Source: Rubritepida sp. (GTDB taxonomy: Bacteria; Pseudomonadota; Alphaproteobacteria; Acetobacterales; Acetobacteraceae). From it: a DNA stretch of 13,485 bases. Shown piece after piece: positions 1 to 5,600 of this stretch (position 1 is its first letter; each line of letters starts with the position of its first letter). The stretch covers positions 1 through 13,485 of the forward strand of contig JALHNW010000021.1 in the NCBI GenBank assembly GCA_022843345.1, given 5' to 3'. The position numbers were made by a program, and so were the translations under genes. The notes beneath the pieces are model-generated. The model saw nothing but the letters and a program-made list of their open reading frames with translations. It did no database searches and was not told the origin of the DNA.

Positions 1-1
1 C

Positions 2-289
2 TGGCCCGCCCTGCCCGAGGTGCCGACCTTCCGCGAGCTCGGGATGCCCGAACTCCAGGCCTCCTCCTGGGTGGCGTTGCTGGCGCCGGCCGGCACGCCC
101 GCGCCGGTGGTGGCGCGGCTTGACGCGGCCACCCGCGCGGCACTGGAGGCGCCCGAGTTGCGCGCGCGCTTCGCCGATCTGGGGCTGGAGCCCTTCCCGG
201 CCGGGCCCGACGAGCTGCGCGCCTTCCTGGCGCAGGAGATCACCCGCTGGCTCGGCGTGGTGCGGCGCGCGGGCATCCGGCTGGATTGA
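2..289 (+). CDS. Bug/TctC-type tripartite tricarboxylate transporter solute-binding protein, C-terminal part
   Basis: This is the last 95 codons of a gene that begins before the window. The frame is open from the left edge, reads WPALPEVPTFRELG, and closes with TGA at 287-289. The fragment has the standard Bug C-terminal order: a 'P-EVPTF-E-G' segment, a 'W-ALLAPAGTP-PVVARL' segment, and a terminal helix ending ITRWLGVVRRAGIRLD. Bug proteins are periplasmic, bind small carboxylates or related solutes, and normally deliver them to TctA/TctB membrane partners; neither partner is in the window. The GTG at position 20 is an internal valine codon, not a start. The ligand cannot be inferred because the N-terminal binding loops are missing. 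The next intact gene faces it tail to tail. Confidence 0.88.
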   Translation, partial: WPALPEVPTFRELGMPELQASSWVALLAPAGTPAPVVARLDAATRAALEAPELRARFADLGLEPFPAGPDELRAFLAQEITRWLGVVRRAGIRLD

Positions 290-316
290 GGCGGGCTGAG
301 ACCACAGTCCGCGCTG

Positions 317-406
317 ATCGAGCCTCACCTGCGCCCGCTTGACCACCGCTGCCCATTCGCGCGTATCGGCCGCCACGAAGGAGGCGAGGTTGACCCCGCC
401 CATGCC
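317..406 (-). pseudogene. Decayed C-terminus of a Bug/TctC-type binding protein
   Basis: Read on the minus strand from 406 to 317, the intergenic DNA gives GMGGVNLASFVAADTREW followed by AAVVKRAQVRLD. This has the pattern of a Bug terminal helix (F-AADT-W-VVK-A-V-L-) and resembles the end of the plus-strand gene at the left edge (VVRRAGIRLD). There is no stop after the final LD: the frame runs on with QRGLWSQ into the neighbouring gene. Upstream the frame gives no recognisable Bug sequence. It looks like a 3' remnant left by duplication or deletion near the intact Bug gene downstream on the same strand. The match is by eye, so the assignment is moderate. Confidence 0.5.
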
Positions 407-468
407 GGGCTGCTGCCGGCGCGTTTCGGCTGAGACGGTGGCGAACCGGGCGGAAGGGCCGCCGCCGG

Positions 469-1434
469 TTACTCCGGCTCGATCCCCGCCAGGGCAATCG
501 CGCGTGCGTAGCGGACCCGCAGCTCGCGCGCGAATGCCGCGCAGTCGGCCAGGCTGAAGCGGCCGATGGTGTGGCCGAACTCCTCCAGCCGCTCGCGCAT
601 CGGGCTGGAGTTCAGCGCCTCGACCGCGAGGTCGTTCAGCCGCTGCTGGACCGGCAGGGGCGTGCCCTTGGGAACTGCCAGGCCCAGCAAGCCGGGCAGC
701 GCCATCTCGGGGTAATACTCGGCGACGGAAGGCAAGTCCGGGAAGCGCGCCCATCGCTGGGCACGGGTGATGGCGATGGCGCGCACTTGGCCGGATTGCA
801 GGAAGCTGTCGGCGGCCGAGGTTTCCTGGACGATGAAGTCCACGCGCCCGGCGATGAGGTCCGTCATCGCGCCGCCCACGGCGCGGTAGGGCACGCCCAG
901 CAGCTGGATGCCCGCGGCCCGGTTGAGGATCTCCGGCGGCAGGCGGGAGGCGGTGTTGAAGTAGGCGAAGGAAAACCGCCCCGGCTCCGCGCGCGCCGCC
1001 GCCACCAGGTCGGGCAGGCTGCGCCAGGGCGAGGTGGGGCGGACGATGACGTAGCTGCCGGCCGAGCCGAACATGCCCACCACGTCGAAATCGGCCTCCG
1101 GGTCGTAGGGCAGGTTGCGGATCAGACTCGGGTTGGCGGCGTGCGTGCTGGTGGTGCACAGCAGCAGCGTGTAGCCGTCGGCCGGGGCGCGCCTGACCTC
1201 CATGGTCCCGATCACGCCGTTGGCGCCGGGCCGGTTCTCCACCACCACGGGCTGGCGGGTGGCGGCCTCGATGTGCCGGGCGCAGAGCCTCGCCGTGATG
1301 TCGCCCGAGCCGCCGGGGCCGAAGGGGACGATGATCCGCATCGGGCGGCTCGGGAAGGCGGGGTCCGCACGCGCGGTTCCTGCCAGGACGGCGGCGATGG
1401 CGAGGCCCCGGCGGGTGATGGCGGCAGGCGTCAT
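469..1434 (-). CDS. Bug/TctC-type tripartite tricarboxylate transporter solute-binding protein
   Basis: A complete 321-residue periplasmic receptor of usual length. A twin-arginine-like or Sec leader (TRRGLAIAAVLAGTARA) ends near residue 23. It is followed by the family start 'P-RP-RIIVPFGPGGSGD' (residues 28-45) and the ENRPGANG loop (residues 66-73), which together shape the ligand pocket. A 'VPYR--GGAMTDLIAGRVDF' segment lies mid-protein. The ATG at 1434 has a good Shine-Dalgarno sequence (AGGGAAGGA, about 8 nt upstream). The gene starts only 21 nt after the crotonase stop on the same strand, so the two are probably cotranscribed. This suggests that the solute is a carboxylate or acid later handled as a CoA thioester. 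That link is inferred from context; the ligand is unknown. No TctA/TctB membrane genes are adjacent. Confidence 0.92.
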   Translation of the reverse strand: MTPAAITRRGLAIAAVLAGTARADPAFPSRPMRIIVPFGPGGSGDITARLCARHIEAATRQPVVVENRPGANGVIGTMEVRRAPADGYTLLLCTTSTHAANPSLIRNLPYDPEADFDVVGMFGSAGSYVIVRPTSPWRSLPDLVAAARAEPGRFSFAYFNTASRLPPEILNRAAGIQLLGVPYRAVGGAMTDLIAGRVDFIVQETSAADSFLQSGQVRAIAITRAQRWARFPDLPSVAEYYPEMALPGLLGLAVPKGTPLPVQQRLNDLAVEALNSSPMRERLEEFGHTIGRFSLADCAAFARELRVRYARAIALAGIEPE

Positions 1435-1455
1435 GATTTGGCGTCCTTCCCTGGG

Positions 1456-2250
1456 CTAGCGGCCCGTGAAGCGGGGCGCGCGCTTCTCGACGAAATGGGC
1501 GACGCCCTCCCGGTAGTCCTCGGTGCCGCGGCAGCGCAGCGCCTCGTCCTCGGACAGGCGCGTCGCCTCGGCGAGGCCGTGGAACAGGGCGGTGTTGAGC
1601 TGGCGCTTGATGACGCGCTGGGAGCGCGGCGAGCACAGCGCCGCCATCTCCGCCGCGCGGGCCTGCACCTGTTGGTGGAAGCCCTCGCGCGGGAAGACGC
1701 GCACCAGGCCCAGGCGCTCGGCTTCCTCCGCCTCCACCGTGCGGCCGGAGAGCAGCAGGTCCGCCGCGTTCATCGGGCCGATCAATCGCGGCAGCAGCCA
1801 GGCGCTGCCATGCTCGGCGACCAGGCCGCGGCGCGCGAAGGCGGTGGTCAGCTTGCTGCCGGCCGCCATGTAGCGCAGGTCGCAGAAGAGCGTCAGGCAG
1901 AGGCCCACGCCGGCCACGGCGCCGTTGATGCCGGCCAGGACGGGCTTGGGGATGCCCATGATGTAGCTGTAGCGCTGCTCCAGGTCGCCCTCGCGTGGCG
2001 CGGGTGGTGGAGCGGGCGCTCCGGCGGCGGACCGGGAGAGCTGGCCCATCTCCGCCCCGGTGCAGAAGGCCCGTCCGGCGCCCGTCAGCACGATGACGCG
2101 GACCTCGTCGTCGCCGGCCGCCTCCCGGAGAAGGCTACGCAACCCCTCCTCCATGCCCGGCGTCCAGGCGTTCATCCGCTCAGGGCGGTTGAGCGTGATC
2201 GTCGCGACGTGTTCCTGCCTGTCGTACAGCAGCCCGTCCGGCGCCGTCAT
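1456..2250 (-). CDS. Crotonase-family enoyl-CoA hydratase/isomerase
   Basis: A 264-residue crotonase-fold enzyme acting on acyl-CoA thioesters in the cytoplasm. The fold is marked by 'ATITLNRPERMNAW' (16-29), the first oxyanion-hole segment GRAFCTGAEMG (59-69), and the second, INGAVAGVGLCL (108-119). The two catalytic glutamates of classical hydratase are not at their usual places: by eye they align with Cys and Phe. An acidic residue occurs instead at E146 in RRGLVAEHGSAWLLPRLIG, the position used by several isomerase- and dehalogenase-like crotonases. Hydration, isomerisation or another reaction therefore remain possible. The ATG at 2250 was chosen because it has GGGAAG 8 nt upstream and homology starts there; a more upstream ATG at 2334 would add a 28-residue low-quality extension. 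It is first in an operon with the Bug gene and divergent from the CoA-transferase. Confidence 0.9.
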   Translation of the reverse strand: MTAPDGLLYDRQEHVATITLNRPERMNAWTPGMEEGLRSLLREAAGDDEVRVIVLTGAGRAFCTGAEMGQLSRSAAGAPAPPPAPREGDLEQRYSYIMGIPKPVLAGINGAVAGVGLCLTLFCDLRYMAAGSKLTTAFARRGLVAEHGSAWLLPRLIGPMNAADLLLSGRTVEAEEAERLGLVRVFPREGFHQQVQARAAEMAALCSPRSQRVIKRQLNTALFHGLAEATRLSEDEALRCRGTEDYREGVAHFVEKRAPRFTGR

Positions 2251-2484
2251 CGAACCATCTTCCCGCCTGCTTCCTGGACGGGCGCACTCTGGCATGCACC
2301 GGGGCCGGTGCGGCAGGGTTTTTCGCACCTGCATGCGTTTCCGCGTGCGCGAGATCAGGCGGAGGGCAGGTGTCGCCGGGGTGAATCCACCAGCGTGTAA
2401 GGACGCTTATCCACCTGAAATCGCTTGGCGGTGCCTGGCAGGCGATGCACCCTGGCTTCGGAACGGAGTGGGGAGGAAGCCCGG
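2251..2484. promoter_or_regulatory. Divergent intergenic region between crotonase and CoA-transferase operons
   Basis: These 234 bp separate two operons transcribed away from each other, so promoters for both should lie here. I see no convincing -35/-10 pair. The region contains a perfect GC-rich inverted repeat (2296-2311) followed by a T5 run (2320-2324), and a second GCATGC-type palindrome near 2330-2336. Shine-Dalgarno sequences are clear at both ends: GGGAAG for the minus gene and GGGGAGG for the plus gene. No regulator gene is adjacent. Confidence 0.5.
2296..2311. repeat. Perfect 7-2-7 inverted repeat, possible operator or hairpin
   Basis: GCACCGG, then GG, then CCGGTGC. The arms are exactly complementary. 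It lies 45-60 nt upstream of the minus-strand crotonase start, within the divergent promoter region. A T5 run follows 8 nt after the plus-strand stem, too far for a typical terminator, and no plus-strand gene ends here. An operator is the more likely role, if it has one. In DNA this GC-rich, a chance repeat is also possible. Confidence 0.3.
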
Positions 2485-3705
2485 ATGGACGCGGAAGCGC
2501 GCCGGCCGCTGGACGGCGTCACGGTGGTGGATTTCGGGCAGGTCTATCAGGGCCCCTACGCCACCTACCTGATGGCCATGGCCGGCGCGACGGTCATCAA
2601 GATCGAGCCGCTCGACGGCGAGCCGGTGCGCCAGCGCCAGGTGCTGGGCCCCGAAGCCGCCGCGCCCTTCGCCATGCTGAACGGGCACAAGAAATGCATC
2701 GCGCTGAACATCAAGGCGCCGGAAGGACAGGAGATCGTCCGCCGCCTCGCCCGCGACGCCGACGTGCTGGTGGAGAACTTCGCCCCCGGCGCGCTGGACC
2801 GCCTGGGCCTGGGCTGGGAGGCTATGCGCGCGCTGAACCCGCGGCTGATCTACGCCTCGGGCTCGGGATACGGCCTGTCCGGCCCCGACCGGGACAACCT
2901 GGCGATGGACGTGACCGTGCAGGCCGCCTCCGGCCTGATGAGCGTCACGGGCTTTCCCGATGGCCCGCCCGTGAAGGCCGGGCCGGCGCTGGTGGACTTC
3001 CTCAGCGGCGTGCACCTCTACGCCGGAATCGTCAGCGTGCTGTTCGAGCGCGAGAAGACCGGCCAGGGCCGGCTGGTCGAGGTGGCGATGCAGGAGGTGG
3101 TCTTCCCCGCCTTCGCGTCAAACCTGTCCTTCCTCTACGAGAACGGCCAGGTGCCGCCGCGCACCGGCAACCGGCATGGCGGCCTGGCCACCGCGCCCTA
3201 CAACGTCTACCCGACGCGCGACGGCCACGTGTCCATCATCGCCATCAAGGAGGCGCACTGGCACAAGCTGCTGGCGGCGATGGGCCGGGAGGATCTGCGC
3301 GACGACCCGCGCTTTTCCTCCAAGGCGGCGCGCGTGCGCCACATGGAGGAGACGGACCGGCTGATCGCGGAATGGACAGCCGGCCTGTCGCGCGACGAGG
3401 CGATGGCGATCCTGCGGCGGCACAAGGTGCCCTCCGCGCCCGTGCGGGACCTGGTGGAGGTGGCGAACGACCCGCACATGCACGGGCGCGGCATGCTGGA
3501 ATGGCTCGACCACCCACAGTTCGGGCGCTTGGTGGTGCCGAACAGCCCCATCATCTTCCACGACGCGCCGCGCGCGCGCGCCATGCCCTCGGCGCGGCTG
3601 GGCCAGCACACGGCGGAGGTGCTCGCGGGCCGGCTCGGCATGTCGGCCGGGGAGATCGGCGCGCTGGCACGGGGGGGCGTCATCGGCCTGGACGAGGGCG
3701 GCTAG
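2485..3705 (+). CDS. Family III (CaiB/BaiF) CoA-transferase
   Basis: A 406-residue protein of normal family length that moves CoA between an acyl-CoA donor and a carboxylic acid, by way of an aspartyl-CoA thioester. The N-terminus LDGVTVVDFGQVYQGPYAT, the 'GATVIKIEPLDGEPVR' segment, the VENFAPGALDRLGL segment (96-109) and the conserved GFPDGPPVKAGPALVD stretch are all present. D171, in VDFLSGVH, aligns with the catalytic Asp169 of Oxalobacter formyl-CoA transferase (GDSNSGMH). A C-terminal 'LGQHTAEVLAGRLG' is also typical. The ATG at 2485 was chosen over one at 2425 because GGGGAGG sits about 9 nt upstream and homology begins directly after it. It is first in a two-gene operon with a crotonase 15 nt downstream, so it probably activates the acid that the crotonase then processes. 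The substrate is unknown. Confidence 0.93.
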   Translation: MDAEARRPLDGVTVVDFGQVYQGPYATYLMAMAGATVIKIEPLDGEPVRQRQVLGPEAAAPFAMLNGHKKCIALNIKAPEGQEIVRRLARDADVLVENFAPGALDRLGLGWEAMRALNPRLIYASGSGYGLSGPDRDNLAMDVTVQAASGLMSVTGFPDGPPVKAGPALVDFLSGVHLYAGIVSVLFEREKTGQGRLVEVAMQEVVFPAFASNLSFLYENGQVPPRTGNRHGGLATAPYNVYPTRDGHVSIIAIKEAHWHKLLAAMGREDLRDDPRFSSKAARVRHMEETDRLIAEWTAGLSRDEAMAILRRHKVPSAPVRDLVEVANDPHMHGRGMLEWLDHPQFGRLVVPNSPIIFHDAPRARAMPSARLGQHTAEVLAGRLGMSAGEIGALARGGVIGLDEGG

Positions 3706-3720
3706 GGGAACGACAGGGAC

Positions 3721-4464
3721 ATGGACATCGTCATCTCCCGCGAGGGGCGGGTGGGCATCATCGAGCTGGACCGCCCACCCTCCAACTTCTTCGACCTCGC
3801 GCTGATCCGCGACATCGCCGACGCGCTGGAATCCTTCGACCGCGACGACAGGTTGCGGGCATCCGTGCTGGCTGCGCGCGGCAAGGTGTTCTGCGCCGGG
3901 GCGAACTTCACCCAAGGGCCGTCCAGCGGGCCCAACATCTATGACGAGGCACTGCGCATCTTTTCTGTCCGCAAGCCGATCGTGGCCGCCGTGCAGGGGC
4001 CGGCCATCGGCGGAGGGCTGGGCCTGGCCATGGCGGCGGATTTCCGGATGACCTGCCCGGAGGCACGGTTCTCGGCCAATTTCGTGCGCATCGGCTTTCA
4101 CCCGGGCTTCGGGCTGACCGTGACACTGCCCGAGGCCGCGGGCGCCGCGCAGGCCGCGCTGATGCTCTACACCGGGCGCCGCTTCACCGGCGAGGATGCC
4201 GTGCGGATGGGCCTGGCGCAGCAGCTCGTTCCCCTGGACGAGGTGCGCGCGGCGGCGCTGGCGCTGGCCGCCGAGATCGCCGAATGCGCGCCGCTCGGCC
4301 TCGCCGCCACGCGGGCGACGATGCGCCGGGGCCTGGCCGAACGGGTCGCGGCCGCCATGGCGCACGAGCGCACGGAGCAGATGGCGCTGCGCGACACGGA
4401 GGATTTCCGCGAGGGCGTGCAAGCGAGCGCGGAGCGTCGCGCGGCGAACTTCGCAGGTCGCTGA
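3721..4464 (+). CDS. Crotonase-family enoyl-CoA hydratase/isomerase-like protein
   Basis: A 247-residue crotonase-fold protein, slightly shorter than usual. The oxyanion-hole segments are clear: GKVFCAGANF (54-63) and QGPAIGGGLGLAMAADFRM (92-110). At the two positions where classical hydratase has catalytic glutamates I read glycine (GGGLGLAM) and phenylalanine (SANFVRIGF). There is no acidic residue in the nearby loop, which instead reads GFHPGFGLTVTLP with H127. Classical hydration is therefore doubtful; isomerisation, C-C bond cleavage or thioester hydrolysis by another mechanism are alternatives. The C-terminal 'RDTEDFREGVQA--ERR-ANF-GR' is normal for the family. The gene starts 15 nt after the CoA-transferase stop and is probably cotranscribed with it. 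Only a weak Shine-Dalgarno-like AGGGAC precedes the ATG. Confidence 0.9.
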   Translation: MDIVISREGRVGIIELDRPPSNFFDLALIRDIADALESFDRDDRLRASVLAARGKVFCAGANFTQGPSSGPNIYDEALRIFSVRKPIVAAVQGPAIGGGLGLAMAADFRMTCPEARFSANFVRIGFHPGFGLTVTLPEAAGAAQAALMLYTGRRFTGEDAVRMGLAQQLVPLDEVRAAALALAAEIAECAPLGLAATRATMRRGLAERVAAAMAHERTEQMALRDTEDFREGVQASAERRAANFAGR

Positions 4465-4565
4465 GGTTGGGGAGGATCGCGGTTCATCCCTGCTGACGGG
4501 AGGCCGACAGCGCAGGGCGGGGCGTCACTCCCTGGCCGAAGCCAACGACACCACCTGCGCTCACT

Positions 4566-4811
4566 GGCAAAAGGGAGGCAAAGATTGATCGCGGAGGACC
4601 AGAAGAGCATCCGGATCTGATCTGGTCCGACGACATGGCACGCGCTGAGTTGCGCCGCGCCATTCGGCTCGCGGCCGAACAGGCAGCGTTCCTGCGCAAG
4701 CGATGGGATGAGATTCAGGGTCGACCTGATGGACTTCCAAATCGAGGCGGCGTTGGAGCGCGGCCGACACGCACGCGAGCAGAAGCCGCGGGCGCGCGGC
4801 GCACGCCATGA
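4566..4811 (+). pseudogene. DUF4160-type protein remnant, start lost
   Basis: A plus-strand frame from 4566 reads GKREAKIDRGGPEEHPDLIW, then DDMARAELRRAIRLAAEQ, then AAFLRKRWDEIQG. This matches the C-terminal half of the small DUF4160 proteins ('EAKI----G-P-LIW--GM-RAE-RRA----EQ--FL--RW-EIHG'). The usual N-terminal half with its PPH-H segment is absent in this frame, and no start codon precedes the homology, so the gene appears broken. After the domain the frame runs on without family similarity to a TGA at 4809-4811, overlapping the DUF2442 gene. DUF4160 and DUF2442 genes are often paired and have been suggested to be toxin-antitoxin-like; I recall no firmly established function. The family match is by memory of its pattern. 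Confidence 0.5.
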
Positions 4812-5124
4812 CCGCCGGTCGGGACGGGACGTCGTGACGTTCAACAATGGCTGCGCCTTCGGCTTTCCGCCCTGCCTCGCGCAAGGCCTGGAAGCGGCTG
4901 CCGAGGAGCGGCTCGCCCAAGTCGCGGTTTTGGGTGCGGGCACCGGACTTCATTGGGAGGTGCTGGACGTGGACCTCTCCGTCGCCGGGCTGCTGCTGGG
5001 CCTGTTCGGCACGCGCGCGCACATTGCACGGCTGGCCGGGCAGGCGAGGTCTCCGGCCAAGGCAGCGGCGGCGCGGGGCGCCACTTGGGCGGCATGGGGC
5101 AGGAGATCCTGCTGGAGGTGGTGA
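4729..5124 (+). CDS. DUF2442 domain protein with replaced C-terminal tail
   Basis: 131 residues starting MDFQIEAALERGRHAREQ, the usual opening of the alphaproteobacterial DUF2442 type. The domain then follows: DVVTFNNGCAFGFPP, a LAQGLE segment, and GLHWEVLDVDLSVAGLLLGLFG. The family normally ends in a basic tail of the form ARSPAKAAAARANG-KGGRPRK. Here the match stops after ARSPAKAAAARG, and the frame then reads ATWAAWGRRSCWRW out of frame through hydantoinase B DNA before a TGA. The core domain could fold, but the tail is foreign. The ATG at 4729 fits the family start and has CAGGG 8 nt upstream; an ATG at 4708 would add seven residues. The overlap with a broken DUF4160 partner suggests a decaying pair. 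Function unknown; possibly a toxin-antitoxin or DNA-binding accessory protein. Confidence 0.65.
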   Translation: MDFQIEAALERGRHAREQKPRARGARHDRRSGRDVVTFNNGCAFGFPPCLAQGLEAAAEERLAQVAVLGAGTGLHWEVLDVDLSVAGLLLGLFGTRAHIARLAGQARSPAKAAAARGATWAAWGRRSCWRW

Positions 5125-5324
5125 GCGACAGCCCCATCGCCGTCTCCTTCCTCGCCGAGCGCACGATTATTCCTGCCTTCGGCATCGAGGGCGGCGGGCC
5201 GGGCGCCCCGGGCGAACTGCGCATCAACGGCGAGCGCGTGGACCCCAAGCGGCAATACGTGCTGCGCCAGGGCGAGACGGTGCTGATGGCGACGCCGGGC
5301 GGCGGCGGGCACGGCCGGGCGTAG
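5082..5324 (+). pseudogene. hyuB: Hydantoinase B/oxoprolinase (HyuB) fragment
   Basis: About 80 codons in one frame read HLGGMGQEILLEVVSDSP, then IAVSFLAERTIIPAFGIEGG, a GAPGELRINGERVDP segment, and VLMATPGGGGHGRA before a TAG at 5322-5324. This is the near-C-terminal region of HyuB subunits, which with HyuA carry out ATP-dependent cleavage of cyclic amides such as N-methylhydantoin or 5-oxoproline. A complete subunit has more than 500 residues and continues past the glycine-rich PGGGGYG segment. Both the long N-terminal part and the last part are missing, so it is a relic. Its left edge abuts the DUF2442 gene at about 5078-5085. No HyuA is nearby. Confidence 0.78.
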
Positions 5325-5527
5325 CGCCGGCCGTGTTGGCCATCCGGCTGTGCCTCCACGGCTCCCAGTTTCATCCCGCGCCGCGCGATGGTCATGGATA
5401 GGTTGGCGGCCCTTGCCTCACGAGCCAGCTGGACGCACGGAGGCTTGATGTCTGCGTGGCCGAGGCCGTACTTCCAGCGGGCCAAACCCAATCCCCTCGT
5501 GTCGGGAGGCTTGCCCTGGCGGGACAT
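5324..5527 (-). other. Unassigned minus-strand ORF fragment
   Basis: Reading from an ATG at 5527, the minus strand gives MSRQGKPPDTRGLGLARWKY, a GLGHADIKPPCVQLAREARA segment and ANLSMTIARRGMKLGAVEA, then runs without stop into the antisense of the HyuB fragment. The mixed, protein-like composition (K, Y, W, I and N residues) and the use of codons rare in the neighbours (AGG, TTG, CTA, GGT) suggest real but foreign or decayed coding DNA. I do not recognise the family and see no good ribosome binding site. The rest of 5325-5600, between the HyuB relic and the Bug gene, shows nothing else that I can name. Confidence 0.3.
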
Positions 5528-5600
5528 CGGAGCACGATGACAGGATGGATGGAGCGCATCCCTCAGCTGGGGCGCCACGCCATGTCTCCATGCCGGCCCG

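Noticed and set aside
2251..2334. Longer start (ATG at 2334) for the first crotonase
   Set aside because: The added 28 residues are unlike the family, and a good ribosome site precedes the ATG at 2250.
571..2400. 609-codon open frame on the plus strand
   Set aside because: It lies antisense to the Bug and crotonase genes, has a low-complexity composition rich in G, R, A and H, and shows no domain; it is a shadow of high-GC coding DNA.
3118..4422. 434-codon open frame on the minus strand
   Set aside because: It is antisense to the CoA-transferase and second crotonase, both of which have strong family motifs; the translation has shadow composition.
5313..5332. GGCCGG/CCGGCC hairpin over the stop of the HyuB fragment as a terminator
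   Set aside because: The arms are only 6 bp with an 8-nt loop and no T-run follows; in DNA of this GC content such repeats are common.
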